A stretch of 64,000 bases of DNA from NCBI GenBank assembly GCA_036172665.1, contig CM069880.1:3288501-3352500 (forward strand), in the 5' to 3' direction. The position numbers were made by a program, and so were the translations under genes. Below are positions 25,036 through 38,300 of the stretch, one piece after another (positions within the stretch are counted from its first letter, which is position 1; every line of letters starts with the position of its first letter). The stretch is from Prosopocoilus inquinatus (taxonomy: Eukaryota; Arthropoda; Insecta; Coleoptera; Lucanidae). Under the pieces are notes generated by a model, which was given only the letters and a program-made list of their open reading frames with translations, searched no databases and had not been told where the DNA came from.

Positions 25036-26376
25036 AGCTGGAAATAGTTTTAAACGAAACAACACGTATTAGCGTTGTTCCTGTGATGTATCTAATCGAT
25101 CCTTTCTCATCTATTATGTTATTTGACGTTTGGATGGACACCAGTAACTCTGATGTGAGATGCGAAGTTCTCGGACGCAGCAGAAGCTGGAAATAGTTTT
25201 AAACGAAACAACACGCATTAGCGTTGTTCCTGTGATGTATCTAATCGATCCTTACTCATCTATCATGTTATTTGGCGTTTCGATGGACTCCAGTAACTTT
25301 GATGTGAGATACGACGTTTTCGGACGCAGCAGAAGCTGGAAATAGTTTTAAACGAAACAACACGCATTAGCGATGTTCCTGTGATGTATCTAATCGATCC
25401 TTACTCATCTATCATGTTATTTTAAGTTTGGATGGACTCCAGTAACTCTGATGTGAGATACGACGTTTTCGGACGCAGCAGAAGCTGGAAATAGTTTTGA
25501 AGGAAACAACACGCATTAGCGATGTTCCTGTGATGTATCTAATCGATCCTTACTCATCTATCATGTTATTTTACGTTTGGATGGACTCCAGTAACTCTGA
25601 TGTGAGATACAAAGTTTTTGGACGCAGCAGAAGCTGGAAATAGTTTTGAACGAAACAACACGTATTAGCGTTGTTCCTGTGATGTATCTAATCGATCCTT
25701 ACTTAGCTACTATGTTATTTGACGTTTCGATGGACTCCAGTAACTCTAATGTGAGATACGAAATTTTCGGACGCAGCAGCAGCTGGAAATAGTTTTAAAC
25801 GAAACAACACATATTAGCGTTGTTCCTGTGATGTATCTAATCGATCCTTACTCATCTATCATGTTATTTGGCGTTTCGATGGACTCCAGTAACTTTGATG
25901 TGAGATACGAAGTTCTCGGACGCAGCTGAAGCTGGAAATAGTTTTAAACGAAACAACACGTATTAGCGTTGTTCCTGTGATGTATCTAATCGATCCTTAC
26001 TCATCTCTCATGTTATTTGACGTTTGGACGGACTCCAGTAACTCTGATGTGAGATAAAAAGTTCTCGGACGCAGCAGAAGCTGGAAATAGTTTTGAACGA
26101 AACAACACGTATTAGCGTTGTTCCTGTGATGTATCTAAACGATCCTTATTTATCTATCATGTTATTTGACGTTTGGATGGACTCCAGTAAGTCTGATGTG
26201 AGATACAAAGTTTTTGGACGCAGCAGGAGCTGGAAATAGTTTTAAACGAAACAACACGTATTAGCGTTGTTCCTGTGCTGTATCTAATCGATCCTTACTT
26301 ATCTATCATGTTATTTGTCGTTTCGATGGACTCCAGTAACTCTGATGTGAGATACGACGTTTTCGGACGCAGCAGA

Positions 26377-26524
26377 AGCTGGAATTAGTTTTTAACGAAA
26401 CAACACGCATTAGCGATGTTCCTGTGATGTATCTAATAGATACTTACTCATCTATCATGTTATTTTACGTTTGGATGGACTCCAGTAAGTCTGATGTGAG
26501 ATAAAAGTTTTTGGACGCAGCAGC
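26377..26524 (+). repeat. 148-bp H monomer with 1-bp deletion
   Basis: This type-H monomer reads GAGATAAAAGTTT at about 26498-26510 where its relatives at 21758, 30846, 45447 and 50066 read GAGATACAAAGTTT, so one C is missing. All downstream monomer starts shift by -1. It is one of only two departures from the 149-bp period that I found. Confidence 0.92.
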
Positions 26525-29206
26525 AGCTGGAAATAGTTTTAAACGAAACAACACGTATTAGCGTTGTTCCTGTGCTGTATCTAATCGATCCTTACTTATC
26601 TATCATGTTATTTGTCGTTTCGATGGACTCCAGTAACTCTGATGTGAGATACGACGTTTTCGGACGCAGCAGAAGCTGGAAATAGTTTTGAACGAAACAA
26701 CACGTATTAGCGTTGTTCCTGTGATGTATCTAATCGATCCTTACTCATCTATCATGTTATTTGGCGTTTCGATGGACTCCAGTAACTTTGATGTGAGATA
26801 CGACGTTTTCGGACGCAGCAGAAGCTGGAAATAGTTTTAAACGAAACAACACGCATTAGCGATGTTCCTGTGATGTATCTAATCGATCCTTACTCATCTA
26901 TCATGTTATTTTACGTTTGGATGGACTCCAGTAACTCTGATGTGAGATACGACGTTTTCGGACGCAGCAGAAGCTGGAAATAGTTTTAAACGAAACAACA
27001 CGCATTAGCGATGTTCCTGTGATGTATCTAATCGATCCTTACTCATCTATCATGTTATTTTACGTTTGGATGGACTCCAGTAACTCTGATGTGAGATACA
27101 AAGTTTTTGGACGCAGCAGAAGCTGGAAATAGTTTTGAAGGAAACAACACGCATTAGCGTTGTTCCTGTGATGTATCTAATCGATCCTTACTCATCTATC
27201 ATGTTATTTGGCGTTTCGATGGACTCCAGTAACTTTGATGTGAGATACGAAGTTCTCGGACGCAGCTGAAGCTGGAAATAGTTTTAAACGAAACAACACG
27301 TATTAGCGTTGTTCCTGTGATGTATCTAATCGATCCTTACTTAGCTACTATGTTATTTGACGTTTCGATGGACTCCAGTAACTCTAATGTGAGATACGAA
27401 ATTTTCGGACGCAGCAGCAGCTGGAAATAGTTTTAAACGAAACAACACATATTAGCGTTGTTCCTGTGATGTATCTAATCGATCCTTACTCATCTCTCAT
27501 GTTATTTGATGTTTGGACGGACTCCAGTAACTCTGATGTGAGATACAAAGTTCTCGGACGCAGCAGAAGCTGGAAATAGTTTTGAACGAAACAACACGTA
27601 TTAGCGTTGTTCCTGTGATGTATCTAAACGATCCTTATTTATCTAACATGTTATTTGACGTTTCGATGGACTCCAGTAACTCTGATGTGAGATACGAAGT
27701 TCTCGGACGCAGCAGAAGCTGGAAATAGTTTTAAACGAAACAACACGTATTAGCGTTGTTCCTGTGATGTATCTAATCGATCCTTACTTAGCTACTATGT
27801 TATTTGACGTTTCGATGGACTCCAGTAACTCTAATGTGAGATACGAAATTTTCGGACGCAGCAGCAGCTGGAAATAGTTTTAAACGAAACAACACATATT
27901 AGCGTTGTTCCTGTGATGTATCTAATCGATCCTTACTCATCTCTCATGTTATTTGATGTTTGGACGGACTCCAGTAACTCTGATGTGAGATACAAAGTTC
28001 TCGGACGCAGCAGAAGCTGGAAATAGTTTTGAACGAAACAACACGTATTAGCGTTGTTCCTGTGATGTATCTAAACGATCCTTATTTATCTAACATGTTA
28101 TTTGACGTTTCGATGGACTCCAGTAACTCTGATGTGAGATACGAAGTTCTCGGACGCAGCAGAAGCTGGAAATAGTTTTAAACGAAACAACACGCATTAG
28201 CGTTGTTCCTGTGATGTATCTAATCGATCCTTACTCATCTATCATGTTATTTGGCGTTTCGATGGACTCCAGTAACTTTGATGTGAGATACGACGTTTTC
28301 GGACGCAGCAGAAGCTGGAAATAGTTTTAAACGAAACAACACGCATTAGCGATGTTCCTGTGATGTATCTAATCGATCCTTACTCATCTATCATGTTATT
28401 TTACGTTTGGATGGACTCCAGTAACTCTGATGTGAGATACGACGTTTTCGGACGCAGCAGAAGCTGGAAATAGTTTTAAACGAAACAACACGCATTAGCG
28501 ATGTTCCTGTGATGTATCTAATCGATCCTTACTCATCTATCATGTTATTTTACGTTTGGATGGACTCCAGTAACTCTGATGTGAGATACAAAGTTTTTGG
28601 ACGCAGCAGAAGCTGGAAATAGTTTTGAAGGAAACAACACGCATTAGCGTTGTTCCTGTGATGTATCTAAACGATCCTTATTTATCTAACATGTTATTTG
28701 ACGTTTCGATGGACTCCAGTAACTTTGATGTGAGATACGACGTTTTCGGACGCAGCAGAAGCTGGAAATAGTTTTGAAGGAAACAACACGCATTAGCGAT
28801 GTTCCTGTGATGTATCTAATCGATCCTTACTCATCTATCATGTTATTTGGCGTTTCGATGGACTCCAGTAACTTTGATGTGAGATACGAAGTTCTCGGAC
28901 GCAGCTGAAGCTGGAAATAGTTTTAAACGAAACAACACGTATTAGCGTTGTTCCTGTGATGTATCTAATCGATCCTTACTTAGCTACTATGTTATTTGAC
29001 GTTTCGATGGACTCCAGTAACTCTAATGTGAGATACGAAATTTTCGGACGCAGCAGCAGCTGGAAATAGTTTTAAACGAAACAACACATATTAGCGTTGT
29101 TCCTGTGCTGTATCTAATCGATCCTTACTTATCTATCATGTTATTTGTCGTTTCGATGGACTCCAGTAACTCTGATGTGAGACACGACGTTTTCGGACGC
29201 AGCAGA

Positions 29207-29355
29207 AGCTGGAATTAGTTTTAAACGAAACAACACGTATTAGCGTTGTTCCTGTGATGTATCTAATCGATCCTTACTCATCTATCATGTTATTTTACGT
29301 TTGGATGGACTCCAGTAACTCTGATGTGAGATACGACGTTTTCGGACGCAGCAGA
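29207..29355 (+). repeat. X/B hybrid monomer opening the inserted run
   Basis: It starts GGAATTAG with ACGTATTAGCGTTG (type X), then switches to TTTTACGTTTGG with GACGTTTTCGG (type B). The next monomer (29356-29504) starts as B and ends CAAAGTTTTTGG with CAGGA, an E-type end. Both are duplicated in copy gamma (37997 and 38146). They mark the left breakpoint of the nine-monomer insertion. Confidence 0.82.
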
Positions 29356-29504
29356 AGCTGGAAATAGTTTTAAACGAAACAACACGCATTAGCGATGTTC
29401 CTGTGATGTATCTAATCGATCCTTACTCATCTATCATGTTATTTTACGTTTGGATGGACTCCAGTAACTCTGATGTGAGATACAAAGTTTTTGGACGCAG
29501 CAGG

Positions 29505-30547
29505 AGCTGGAAATAGTTTTAAACGAAACAACACGTATTAGCGTTGTTCCTGTGCTGTATCTAATCGATCCTTACTTATCTATCATGTTATTTGTCGTTT
29601 CGATGGACTCCAGTAACTCTGATGTGAGATACGACGTTTTCGGACGCAGCAGAAGCTGGAATTAGTTTTTAACGAAACAACACGCATTAGCGATGTTCCT
29701 GTGATGTATCTAATCGATACTTACTCATCTATCATGTTATTTTACGTTTGGATGGACTCCAGTAAGTCTGATGTGAGATACGAAGTTCTCGGACGCAGCT
29801 GAAGCTGGAAATAGTTTTAAACGAAACAACACGTATTAGCGTTGTTCCTGTGATGTATCTAATCGATCCTTACTTAGCTACTATGTTATTTGACGTTTCG
29901 ATGGACTCCAGTAACTCTAATGTGAGATACGAAATTTTCGGACGCAGCAGCAGCTGGAAATAGTTTTAAACGAAACAACACATATTAGCGTTGTTCCTGT
30001 GATGTATCTAAACGATCCTTATTTATCTAACATGTTATTTGACGTTTGGATGGACTCCAGTAAGTCTGATGTGAGATACAAAGTTTTTGGACGCAGCAGG
30101 AGCTGGAAATAGTTTTAAACGAAACAACACGTATTAGCGTTGTTCCTGTGCTGTATCTAATCGATCCTTACTTATCTATCATGTTATTTGTCGTTTCGAT
30201 GGACTCCAGTAACTCTGATGTGAGATACGACGTTTTCGGACGCAGCAGAAGCTGGAATTAGTTTTTAACGAAACAACACGCATTAGCGATGTTCCTGTGA
30301 TGTATCTAATCGATACTTACTCATCTATCATGTTATTTTACGTTTGGATGGACTCCAGTAAGTCTGATGTGAGATACAAAGTTTTTGGACGCAGCAGCAG
30401 CTGGAAATAGTTTTAAACGAAACAACACGTATTAGCGTTGTTCCTGTGCTGTATCTAATCGATCCTTACTTATCTATCATGTTATTTGTCGTTTCGATGG
30501 ACTCCAGTAACTCTGATGTGAGATAAAAAGTTCTCGGACGCAGCAGA
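29505..30547 (+). repeat. Seven-monomer cassette F2 H' C E F2 H F2 (copy beta)
   Basis: A 1043-bp cassette present in copies beta (29505-30547), gamma (38295-39337), delta (44106-45148) and eta (59155-60197) and absent from alpha, epsilon and zeta. Its signatures are an H monomer with AATCGATAC that ends GCAGCTGAA, and an E monomer that begins with ACATATTAG. Its flanks differ among copies: B/E on the left in beta and gamma, K/E in delta and eta. In beta and gamma the final F2 changes to a K-type end (GATAAAAAGTTCTCGG). Presence or absence of this cassette explains most of the length differences among copies. Confidence 0.85.
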
Positions 30548-33500
30548 AGCTGGAAATAGTTTTGAACGAAACAACACGTATTAGCGTTGTTCCTGTGATG
30601 TATCTAAACGATCCTTATTTATCTATCATGTTATTTGACGTTTGGATGGACTCCAGTAAGTCTGATGTGAGATACAAAGTTTTTGGACGCAGCAGGAGCT
30701 GGAAATAGTTTTAAACGAAACAACACGTATTAGCGTTGTTCCTGTGCTGTATCTAATCGATCCTTACTTATCTATCATGTTATTTGTCGTTTCGATGGAC
30801 TCCAGTAACTCTGATGTGAGATACGACGTTTTCGGACGCAGCAGAAGCTGGAATTAGTTTTTAACGAAACAACACGCATTAGCGATGTTCCTGTGATGTA
30901 TCTAATAGATACTTACTCATCTATCATGTTATTTTACGTTTGGATGGACTCCAGTAAGTCTGATGTGAGATACAAAGTTTTTGGACGCAGCAGCAGCTGG
31001 AAATAGTTTTAAACGAAACAACACGTATTAGCGTTGTTCCTGTGCTGTATCTAATCGATCCTTACTTATCTATCATGTTATTTGTCGTTTCGATGGACTC
31101 CAGTAACTCTGATGTGAGATACGACGTTTTCGGACGCAGCAGAAGCTGGAAATAGTTTTGAACGAAACAACACGTATTAGCGTTGTTCCTGTGATGTATC
31201 TAATCGATCCTTACTCATCTATCATGTTATTTGGCGTTTCGATGGACTCCAGTAACTTTGATGTGAGATACGACGTTTTCGGACGCAGCAGAAGCTGGAA
31301 ATAGTTTTAAACGAAACAACACGCATTAGCGATGTTCCTGTGATGTATCTAATCGATCCTTACTCATCTATCATGTTATTTTACGTTTGGATGGACTCCA
31401 GTAACTCTGATGTGAGATACGACGTTTTCGGACGCAGCAGAAGCTGGAAATAGTTTTAAACGAAACAACACGCATTAGCGATGTTCCTGTGATGTATCTA
31501 ATCGATCCTTACTCATCTATCATGTTATTTTACGTTTGGATGGACTCCAGTAACTCTGATGTGAGATACAAAGTTTTTGGACGCAGCAGAAGCTGGAAAT
31601 AGTTTTGAAGGAAACAACACGCATTAGCGTTGTTCCTGTGATGTATCTAATCGATCCTTACTCATCTATCATGTTATTTGGCGTTTCGATGGACTCCAGT
31701 AACTTTGATGTGAGATACGAAGTTCTCGGACGCAGCTGAAGCTGGAAATAGTTTTAAACGAAACAACACGTATTAGCGTTGTTCCTGTGATGTATCTAAT
31801 CGATCCTTACTTAGCTACTATGTTATTTGACGTTTCGATGGACTCCAGTAACTCTAATGTGAGATACGAAATTTTCGGACGCAGCAGCAGCTGGAAATAG
31901 TTTTAAACGAAACAACACATATTAGCGTTGTTCCTGTGATGTATCTAATCGATCCTTACTCATCTCTCATGTTATTTGATGTTTGGACGGACTCCAGTAA
32001 CTCTGATGTGAGATACAAAGTTCTCGGACGCAGCAGAAGCTGGAAATAGTTTTGAACGAAACAACACGTATTAGCGTTGTTCCTGTGATGTATCTAAACG
32101 ATCCTTATTTATCTAACATGTTATTTGACGTTTCGATGGACTCCAGTAACTCTGATGTGAGATACGAAGTTCTCGGACGCAGCAGAAGCTGGAAATAGTT
32201 TTAAACGAAACAACACGTATTAGCGTTGTTCCTGTGATGTATCTAATCGATCCTTACTTAGCTACTATGTTATTTGACGTTTCGATGGACTCCAGTAACT
32301 CTAATGTGAGATACGAAATTTTCGGACGCAGCAGCAGCTGGAAATAGTTTTAAACGAAACAACACATATTAGCGTTGTTCCTGTGATGTATCTAATCGAT
32401 CCTTACTCATCTCTCATGTTATTTGATGTTTGGACGGACTCCAGTAACTCTGATGTGAGATACAAAGTTCTCGGACGCAGCAGAAGCTGGAAATAGTTTT
32501 GAACGAAACAACACGTATTAGCGTTGTTCCTGTGATGTATCTAAACGATCCTTATTTATCTAACATGTTATTTGACGTTTCGATGGACTCCAGTAACTCT
32601 GATGTGAGATACGAAGTTCTCGGACGCAGCAGAAGCTGGAAATAGTTTTAAACGAAACAACACGCATTAGCGTTGTTCCTGTGATGTATCTAATCGATCC
32701 TTACTCATCTATCATGTTATTTGGCGTTTCGATGGACTCCAGTAACTTTGATGTGAGATACGACGTTTTCGGACGCAGCAGAAGCTGGAAATAGTTTTAA
32801 ACGAAACAACACGCATTAGCGATGTTCCTGTGATGTATCTAATCGATCCTTACTCATCTATCATGTTATTTTACGTTTGGATGGACTCCAGTAACTCTGA
32901 TGTGAGATACGACGTTTTCGGACGCAGCAGAAGCTGGAAATAGTTTTAAACGAAACAACACGCATTAGCGATGTTCCTGTGATGTATCTAATCGATCCTT
33001 ACTCATCTATCATGTTATTTTACGTTTGGATGGACTCCAGTAACTCTGATGTGAGATACAAAGTTTTTGGACGCAGCAGAAGCTGGAAATAGTTTTGAAG
33101 GAAACAACACGCATTAGCGTTGTTCCTGTGATGTATCTAAACGATCCTTATTTATCTAACATGTTATTTGACGTTTCGATGGACTCCAGTAACTTTGATG
33201 TGAGATACGACGTTTTCGGACGCAGCAGAAGCTGGAAATAGTTTTGAAGGAAACAACACGCATTAGCGATGTTCCTGTGATGTATCTAATCGATCCTTAC
33301 TCATCTATCATGTTATTTGGCGTTTCGATGGACTCCAGTAACTTTGATGTGAGATACGAAGTTCTCGGACGCAGCTGAAGCTGGAAATAGTTTTAAACGA
33401 AACAACACGTATTAGCGTTGTTCCTGTGATGTATCTAATCGATCCTTACTTAGCTACTATGTTATTTGACGTTTCGATGGACTCCAGTAACTCTAATGTG

Positions 33501-34123
33501 AGATACGAAATTTTCGGACGCAGCAGCAGCTGGAAATAGTTTTAAACGAAACAACACATATTAGCGTTGTTCCTGTGCTGTATCTAATCGATCCTTACTT
33601 ATCTATCATGTTATTTGTCGTTTCGATGGACTCCAGTAACTCTGATGTGAGACACGACGTTTTCGGACGCAGCAGAAGCTGGAATTAGTTTTAAACGAAA
33701 CAACACGTATTAGCGTTGTTCCTGTGATGTATCTAATCGATCCTTACTCATCTATCATGTTATTTGGCGTTTCGATGGACTCCAGTAACTCTGATGTGAG
33801 ATACAAAGTTCTCGGACGCAGCAGAAGCTGGAAATAGTTTTGAACCAAACAACACGTATTAGCGTTGTTCCTGTGATGTATCTAAACGATCCTTATTTAT
33901 CTAACATGTTATTTGACGTTTGGATGGACTCCAGTAAGTCTGATGTGAGATACAAAGTTTTTGGACGCAGCAGGAGCTGGAAATAGTTTTAAACGAAACA
34001 ACACGGATTAGCGTTGTTCCTGTGCTGTATCTAATCGATCCTTACTTATCTATCATGTTATTTGACGTTTCGATGGACTCCAGTAACTCTGATGTGAGAT
34101 ACGACGTTTTCGGACGCAGCAGA

Positions 34124-34272
34124 AGCTGGAAATAGTTTTAAACGAAACAACACGTATTAGCGTTGTTCCTGTGATGTATCTAATCGATCCTTTCTCATCT
34201 ATTATGTTATTTTAAGTTTGGATGGACTCCAGTAACTCTGATGTGAGATACGACGTTTTCGGACGCAGCAGA
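34124..34272 (+). repeat. G/Bk hybrid monomer at duplication junction
   Basis: The first half has G diagnostics (ACGTATTAGCGTTG, TTTCTCATCTATTATG) and the second half Bk diagnostics (TTTTAAGTTTGG, ACTCCAG, GACGTTTTCGG). The switch lies between 34204 and about 34212, within the ATGTTATTT stretch that G and Bk share. It joins the end of copy beta to the interior of copy gamma and removes two monomers relative to a G*-A-Bk junction. This is the visible product of an unequal crossover. Confidence 0.9.
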
Positions 34273-35166
34273 AGCTGGAAATAGTTTTGAAGGAAACAAC
34301 ACGCATTAGCGATGTTCCTGTGATGTATCTAATCGATCCTTACTCATCTATCATGTTATTTTACGTTTGGATGGACTCCAGTAACTCTGATGTGAGATAC
34401 AAAGTTTTTGGACGCAGCAGAAGCTGGAAATAGTTTTGAACGAAACAACACGTATTAGCGTTGTTCCTGTGATGTATCTAATCGATCCTTACTTAGCTAC
34501 TATGTTATTTGACGTTTCGATGGACTCCAGTAACTCTAATGTGAGATACGAAATTTTCGGACGCAGCAGCAGCTGGAAATAGTTTTAAACGAAACAACAC
34601 ATATTAGCGTTGTTCCTGTGATGTATCTAATCGATCCTTACTCATCTATCATGTTATTTGGCGTTTCGATGGACTCCAGTAACTTTGATGTGAGATACGA
34701 AGTTCTCGGACGCAGCTGAAGCTGGAAATAGTTTTAAACGAAACAACACGTATTAGCGTTGTTCCTGTGATGTATCTAATCGATCCTTACTCATCTCTCA
34801 TGTTATTTGACGTTTGGACGGACTCCAGTAACTCTGATGTGAGATAAAAAGTTCTCGGACGCAGCAGAAGCTGGAAATAGTTTTGAACGAAACAACACGT
34901 ATTAGCGTTGTTCCTGTGATGTATCTAAACGATCCTTATTTATCTATCATGTTATTTGACGTTTGGATGGACTCCAGTAAGTCTGATGTGAGATACAAAG
35001 TTTTTGGACGCAGCAGGAGCTGGAAATAGTTTTAAACGAAACAACACGTATTAGCGTTGTTCCTGTGCTGTATCTAATCGATCCTTACTTATCTATCATG
35101 TTATTTGTCGTTTCGATGGACTCCAGTAACTCTGATGTGAGATACGACGTTTTCGGACGCAGCAGA

Positions 35167-35314
35167 AGCTGGAATTAGTTTTTAACGAAACAACACGCAT
35201 TAGCGATGTTCCTGTGATGTATCTAATAGATACTTACTCATCTATCATGTTATTTTACGTTTGGATGGACTCCAGTAAGTCTGATGTGAGATAAAAGTTT
35301 TTGGACGCAGCAGC
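35167..35314 (+). repeat. 148-bp H monomer, second copy of the same deletion
   Basis: Carries the identical missing C (GAGATAAAAGTTT near 35288-35300), exactly 8790 bp after the first. Because the deletion is shared and not recurrent, it dates the 8.8-kb duplication as younger than the deletion. Downstream monomer phase is -2. Confidence 0.92.
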
Positions 35315-38300
35315 AGCTGGAAATAGTTTTAAACGAAACAACACGTATTAGCGTTGTTCCTGTGCTGTATCTAATCGATCCTTACTTATCTATCATGTTA
35401 TTTGTCGTTTCGATGGACTCCAGTAACTCTGATGTGAGATACGACGTTTTCGGACGCAGCAGAAGCTGGAAATAGTTTTGAACGAAACAACACGTATTAG
35501 CGTTGTTCCTGTGATGTATCTAATCGATCCTTACTCATCTATCATGTTATTTGGCGTTTCGATGGACTCCAGTAACTTTGATGTGAGATACGACGTTTTC
35601 GGACGCAGCAGAAGCTGGAAATAGTTTTAAACGAAACAACACGCATTAGCGATGTTCCTGTGATGTATCTAATCGATCCTTACTCATCTATCATGTTATT
35701 TTACGTTTGGATGGACTCCAGTAACTCTGATGTGAGATACGACGTTTTCGGACGCAGCAGAAGCTGGAAATAGTTTTAAACGAAACAACACGCATTAGCG
35801 ATGTTCCTGTGATGTATCTAATCGATCCTTACTCATCTATCATGTTATTTTACGTTTGGATGGACTCCAGTAACTCTGATGTGAGATACAAAGTTTTTGG
35901 ACGCAGCAGAAGCTGGAAATAGTTTTGAAGGAAACAACACGCATTAGCGTTGTTCCTGTGATGTATCTAATCGATCCTTACTCATCTATCATGTTATTTG
36001 GCGTTTCGATGGACTCCAGTAACTTTGATGTGAGATACGAAGTTCTCGGACGCAGCTGAAGCTGGAAATAGTTTTAAACGAAACAACACGTATTAGCGTT
36101 GTTCCTGTGATGTATCTAATCGATCCTTACTTAGCTACTATGTTATTTGACGTTTCGATGGACTCCAGTAACTCTAATGTGAGATACGAAATTTTCGGAC
36201 GCAGCAGCAGCTGGAAATAGTTTTAAACGAAACAACACATATTAGCGTTGTTCCTGTGATGTATCTAATCGATCCTTACTCATCTCTCATGTTATTTGAT
36301 GTTTGGACGGACTCCAGTAACTCTGATGTGAGATACAAAGTTCTCGGACGCAGCAGAAGCTGGAAATAGTTTTGAACGAAACAACACGTATTAGCGTTGT
36401 TCCTGTGATGTATCTAAACGATCCTTATTTATCTAACATGTTATTTGACGTTTCGATGGACTCCAGTAACTCTGATGTGAGATACGAAGTTCTCGGACGC
36501 AGCAGAAGCTGGAAATAGTTTTAAACGAAACAACACGTATTAGCGTTGTTCCTGTGATGTATCTAATCGATCCTTACTTAGCTACTATGTTATTTGACGT
36601 TTCGATGGACTCCAGTAACTCTAATGTGAGATACGAAATTTTCGGACGCAGCAGCAGCTGGAAATAGTTTTAAACGAAACAACACATATTAGCGTTGTTC
36701 CTGTGATGTATCTAATCGATCCTTACTCATCTCTCATGTTATTTGATGTTTGGACGGACTCCAGTAACTCTGATGTGAGATACAAAGTTCTCGGACGCAG
36801 CAGAAGCTGGAAATAGTTTTGAACGAAACAACACGTATTAGCGTTGTTCCTGTGATGTATCTAAACGATCCTTATTTATCTAACATGTTATTTGACGTTT
36901 CGATGGACTCCAGTAACTCTGATGTGAGATACGAAGTTCTCGGACGCAGCAGAAGCTGGAAATAGTTTTAAACGAAACAACACGCATTAGCGTTGTTCCT
37001 GTGATGTATCTAATCGATCCTTACTCATCTATCATGTTATTTGGCGTTTCGATGGACTCCAGTAACTTTGATGTGAGATACGACGTTTTCGGACGCAGCA
37101 GAAGCTGGAAATAGTTTTAAACGAAACAACACGCATTAGCGATGTTCCTGTGATGTATCTAATCGATCCTTACTCATCTATCATGTTATTTTACGTTTGG
37201 ATGGACTCCAGTAACTCTGATGTGAGATACGACGTTTTCGGACGCAGCAGAAGCTGGAAATAGTTTTAAACGAAACAACACGCATTAGCGATGTTCCTGT
37301 GATGTATCTAATCGATCCTTACTCATCTATCATGTTATTTTACGTTTGGATGGACTCCAGTAACTCTGATGTGAGATACAAAGTTTTTGGACGCAGCAGA
37401 AGCTGGAAATAGTTTTGAAGGAAACAACACGCATTAGCGTTGTTCCTGTGATGTATCTAAACGATCCTTATTTATCTAACATGTTATTTGACGTTTCGAT
37501 GGACTCCAGTAACTTTGATGTGAGATACGACGTTTTCGGACGCAGCAGAAGCTGGAAATAGTTTTGAAGGAAACAACACGCATTAGCGATGTTCCTGTGA
37601 TGTATCTAATCGATCCTTACTCATCTATCATGTTATTTGGCGTTTCGATGGACTCCAGTAACTTTGATGTGAGATACGAAGTTCTCGGACGCAGCTGAAG
37701 CTGGAAATAGTTTTAAACGAAACAACACGTATTAGCGTTGTTCCTGTGATGTATCTAATCGATCCTTACTTAGCTACTATGTTATTTGACGTTTCGATGG
37801 ACTCCAGTAACTCTAATGTGAGATACGAAATTTTCGGACGCAGCAGCAGCTGGAAATAGTTTTAAACGAAACAACACATATTAGCGTTGTTCCTGTGCTG
37901 TATCTAATCGATCCTTACTTATCTATCATGTTATTTGTCGTTTCGATGGACTCCAGTAACTCTGATGTGAGACACGACGTTTTCGGACGCAGCAGAAGCT
38001 GGAATTAGTTTTAAACGAAACAACACGTATTAGCGTTGTTCCTGTGATGTATCTAATCGATCCTTACTCATCTATCATGTTATTTTACGTTTGGATGGAC
38101 TCCAGTAACTCTGATGTGAGATACGACGTTTTCGGACGCAGCAGAAGCTGGAAATAGTTTTAAACGAAACAACACGCATTAGCGATGTTCCTGTGATGTA
38201 TCTAATCGATCCTTACTCATCTATCATGTTATTTTACGTTTGGATGGACTCCAGTAACTCTGATGTGAGATACAAAGTTTTTGGACGCAGCAGGAGCTGG

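Larger units (their letters stand above)
25036..34123 (+). repeat. 31-mer family, expanded copy beta (61 monomers)
   Basis: 9088 bp. The copy has canonical positions 1-28 (25036-29206), then nine inserted monomers (29207-30547), then positions 8-31 again (30548-34123). The inserted run is X/B, B/E, F2, H', C, E (with ACATATTAG start), F2, H, F2/K. The first H monomer (26377-26524) is 148 bp because one base is missing. The copy contains two full [C D2 E2]x2 cores. Everything from about 25.39 kb onward is repeated almost exactly in the next copy. Confidence 0.9.
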
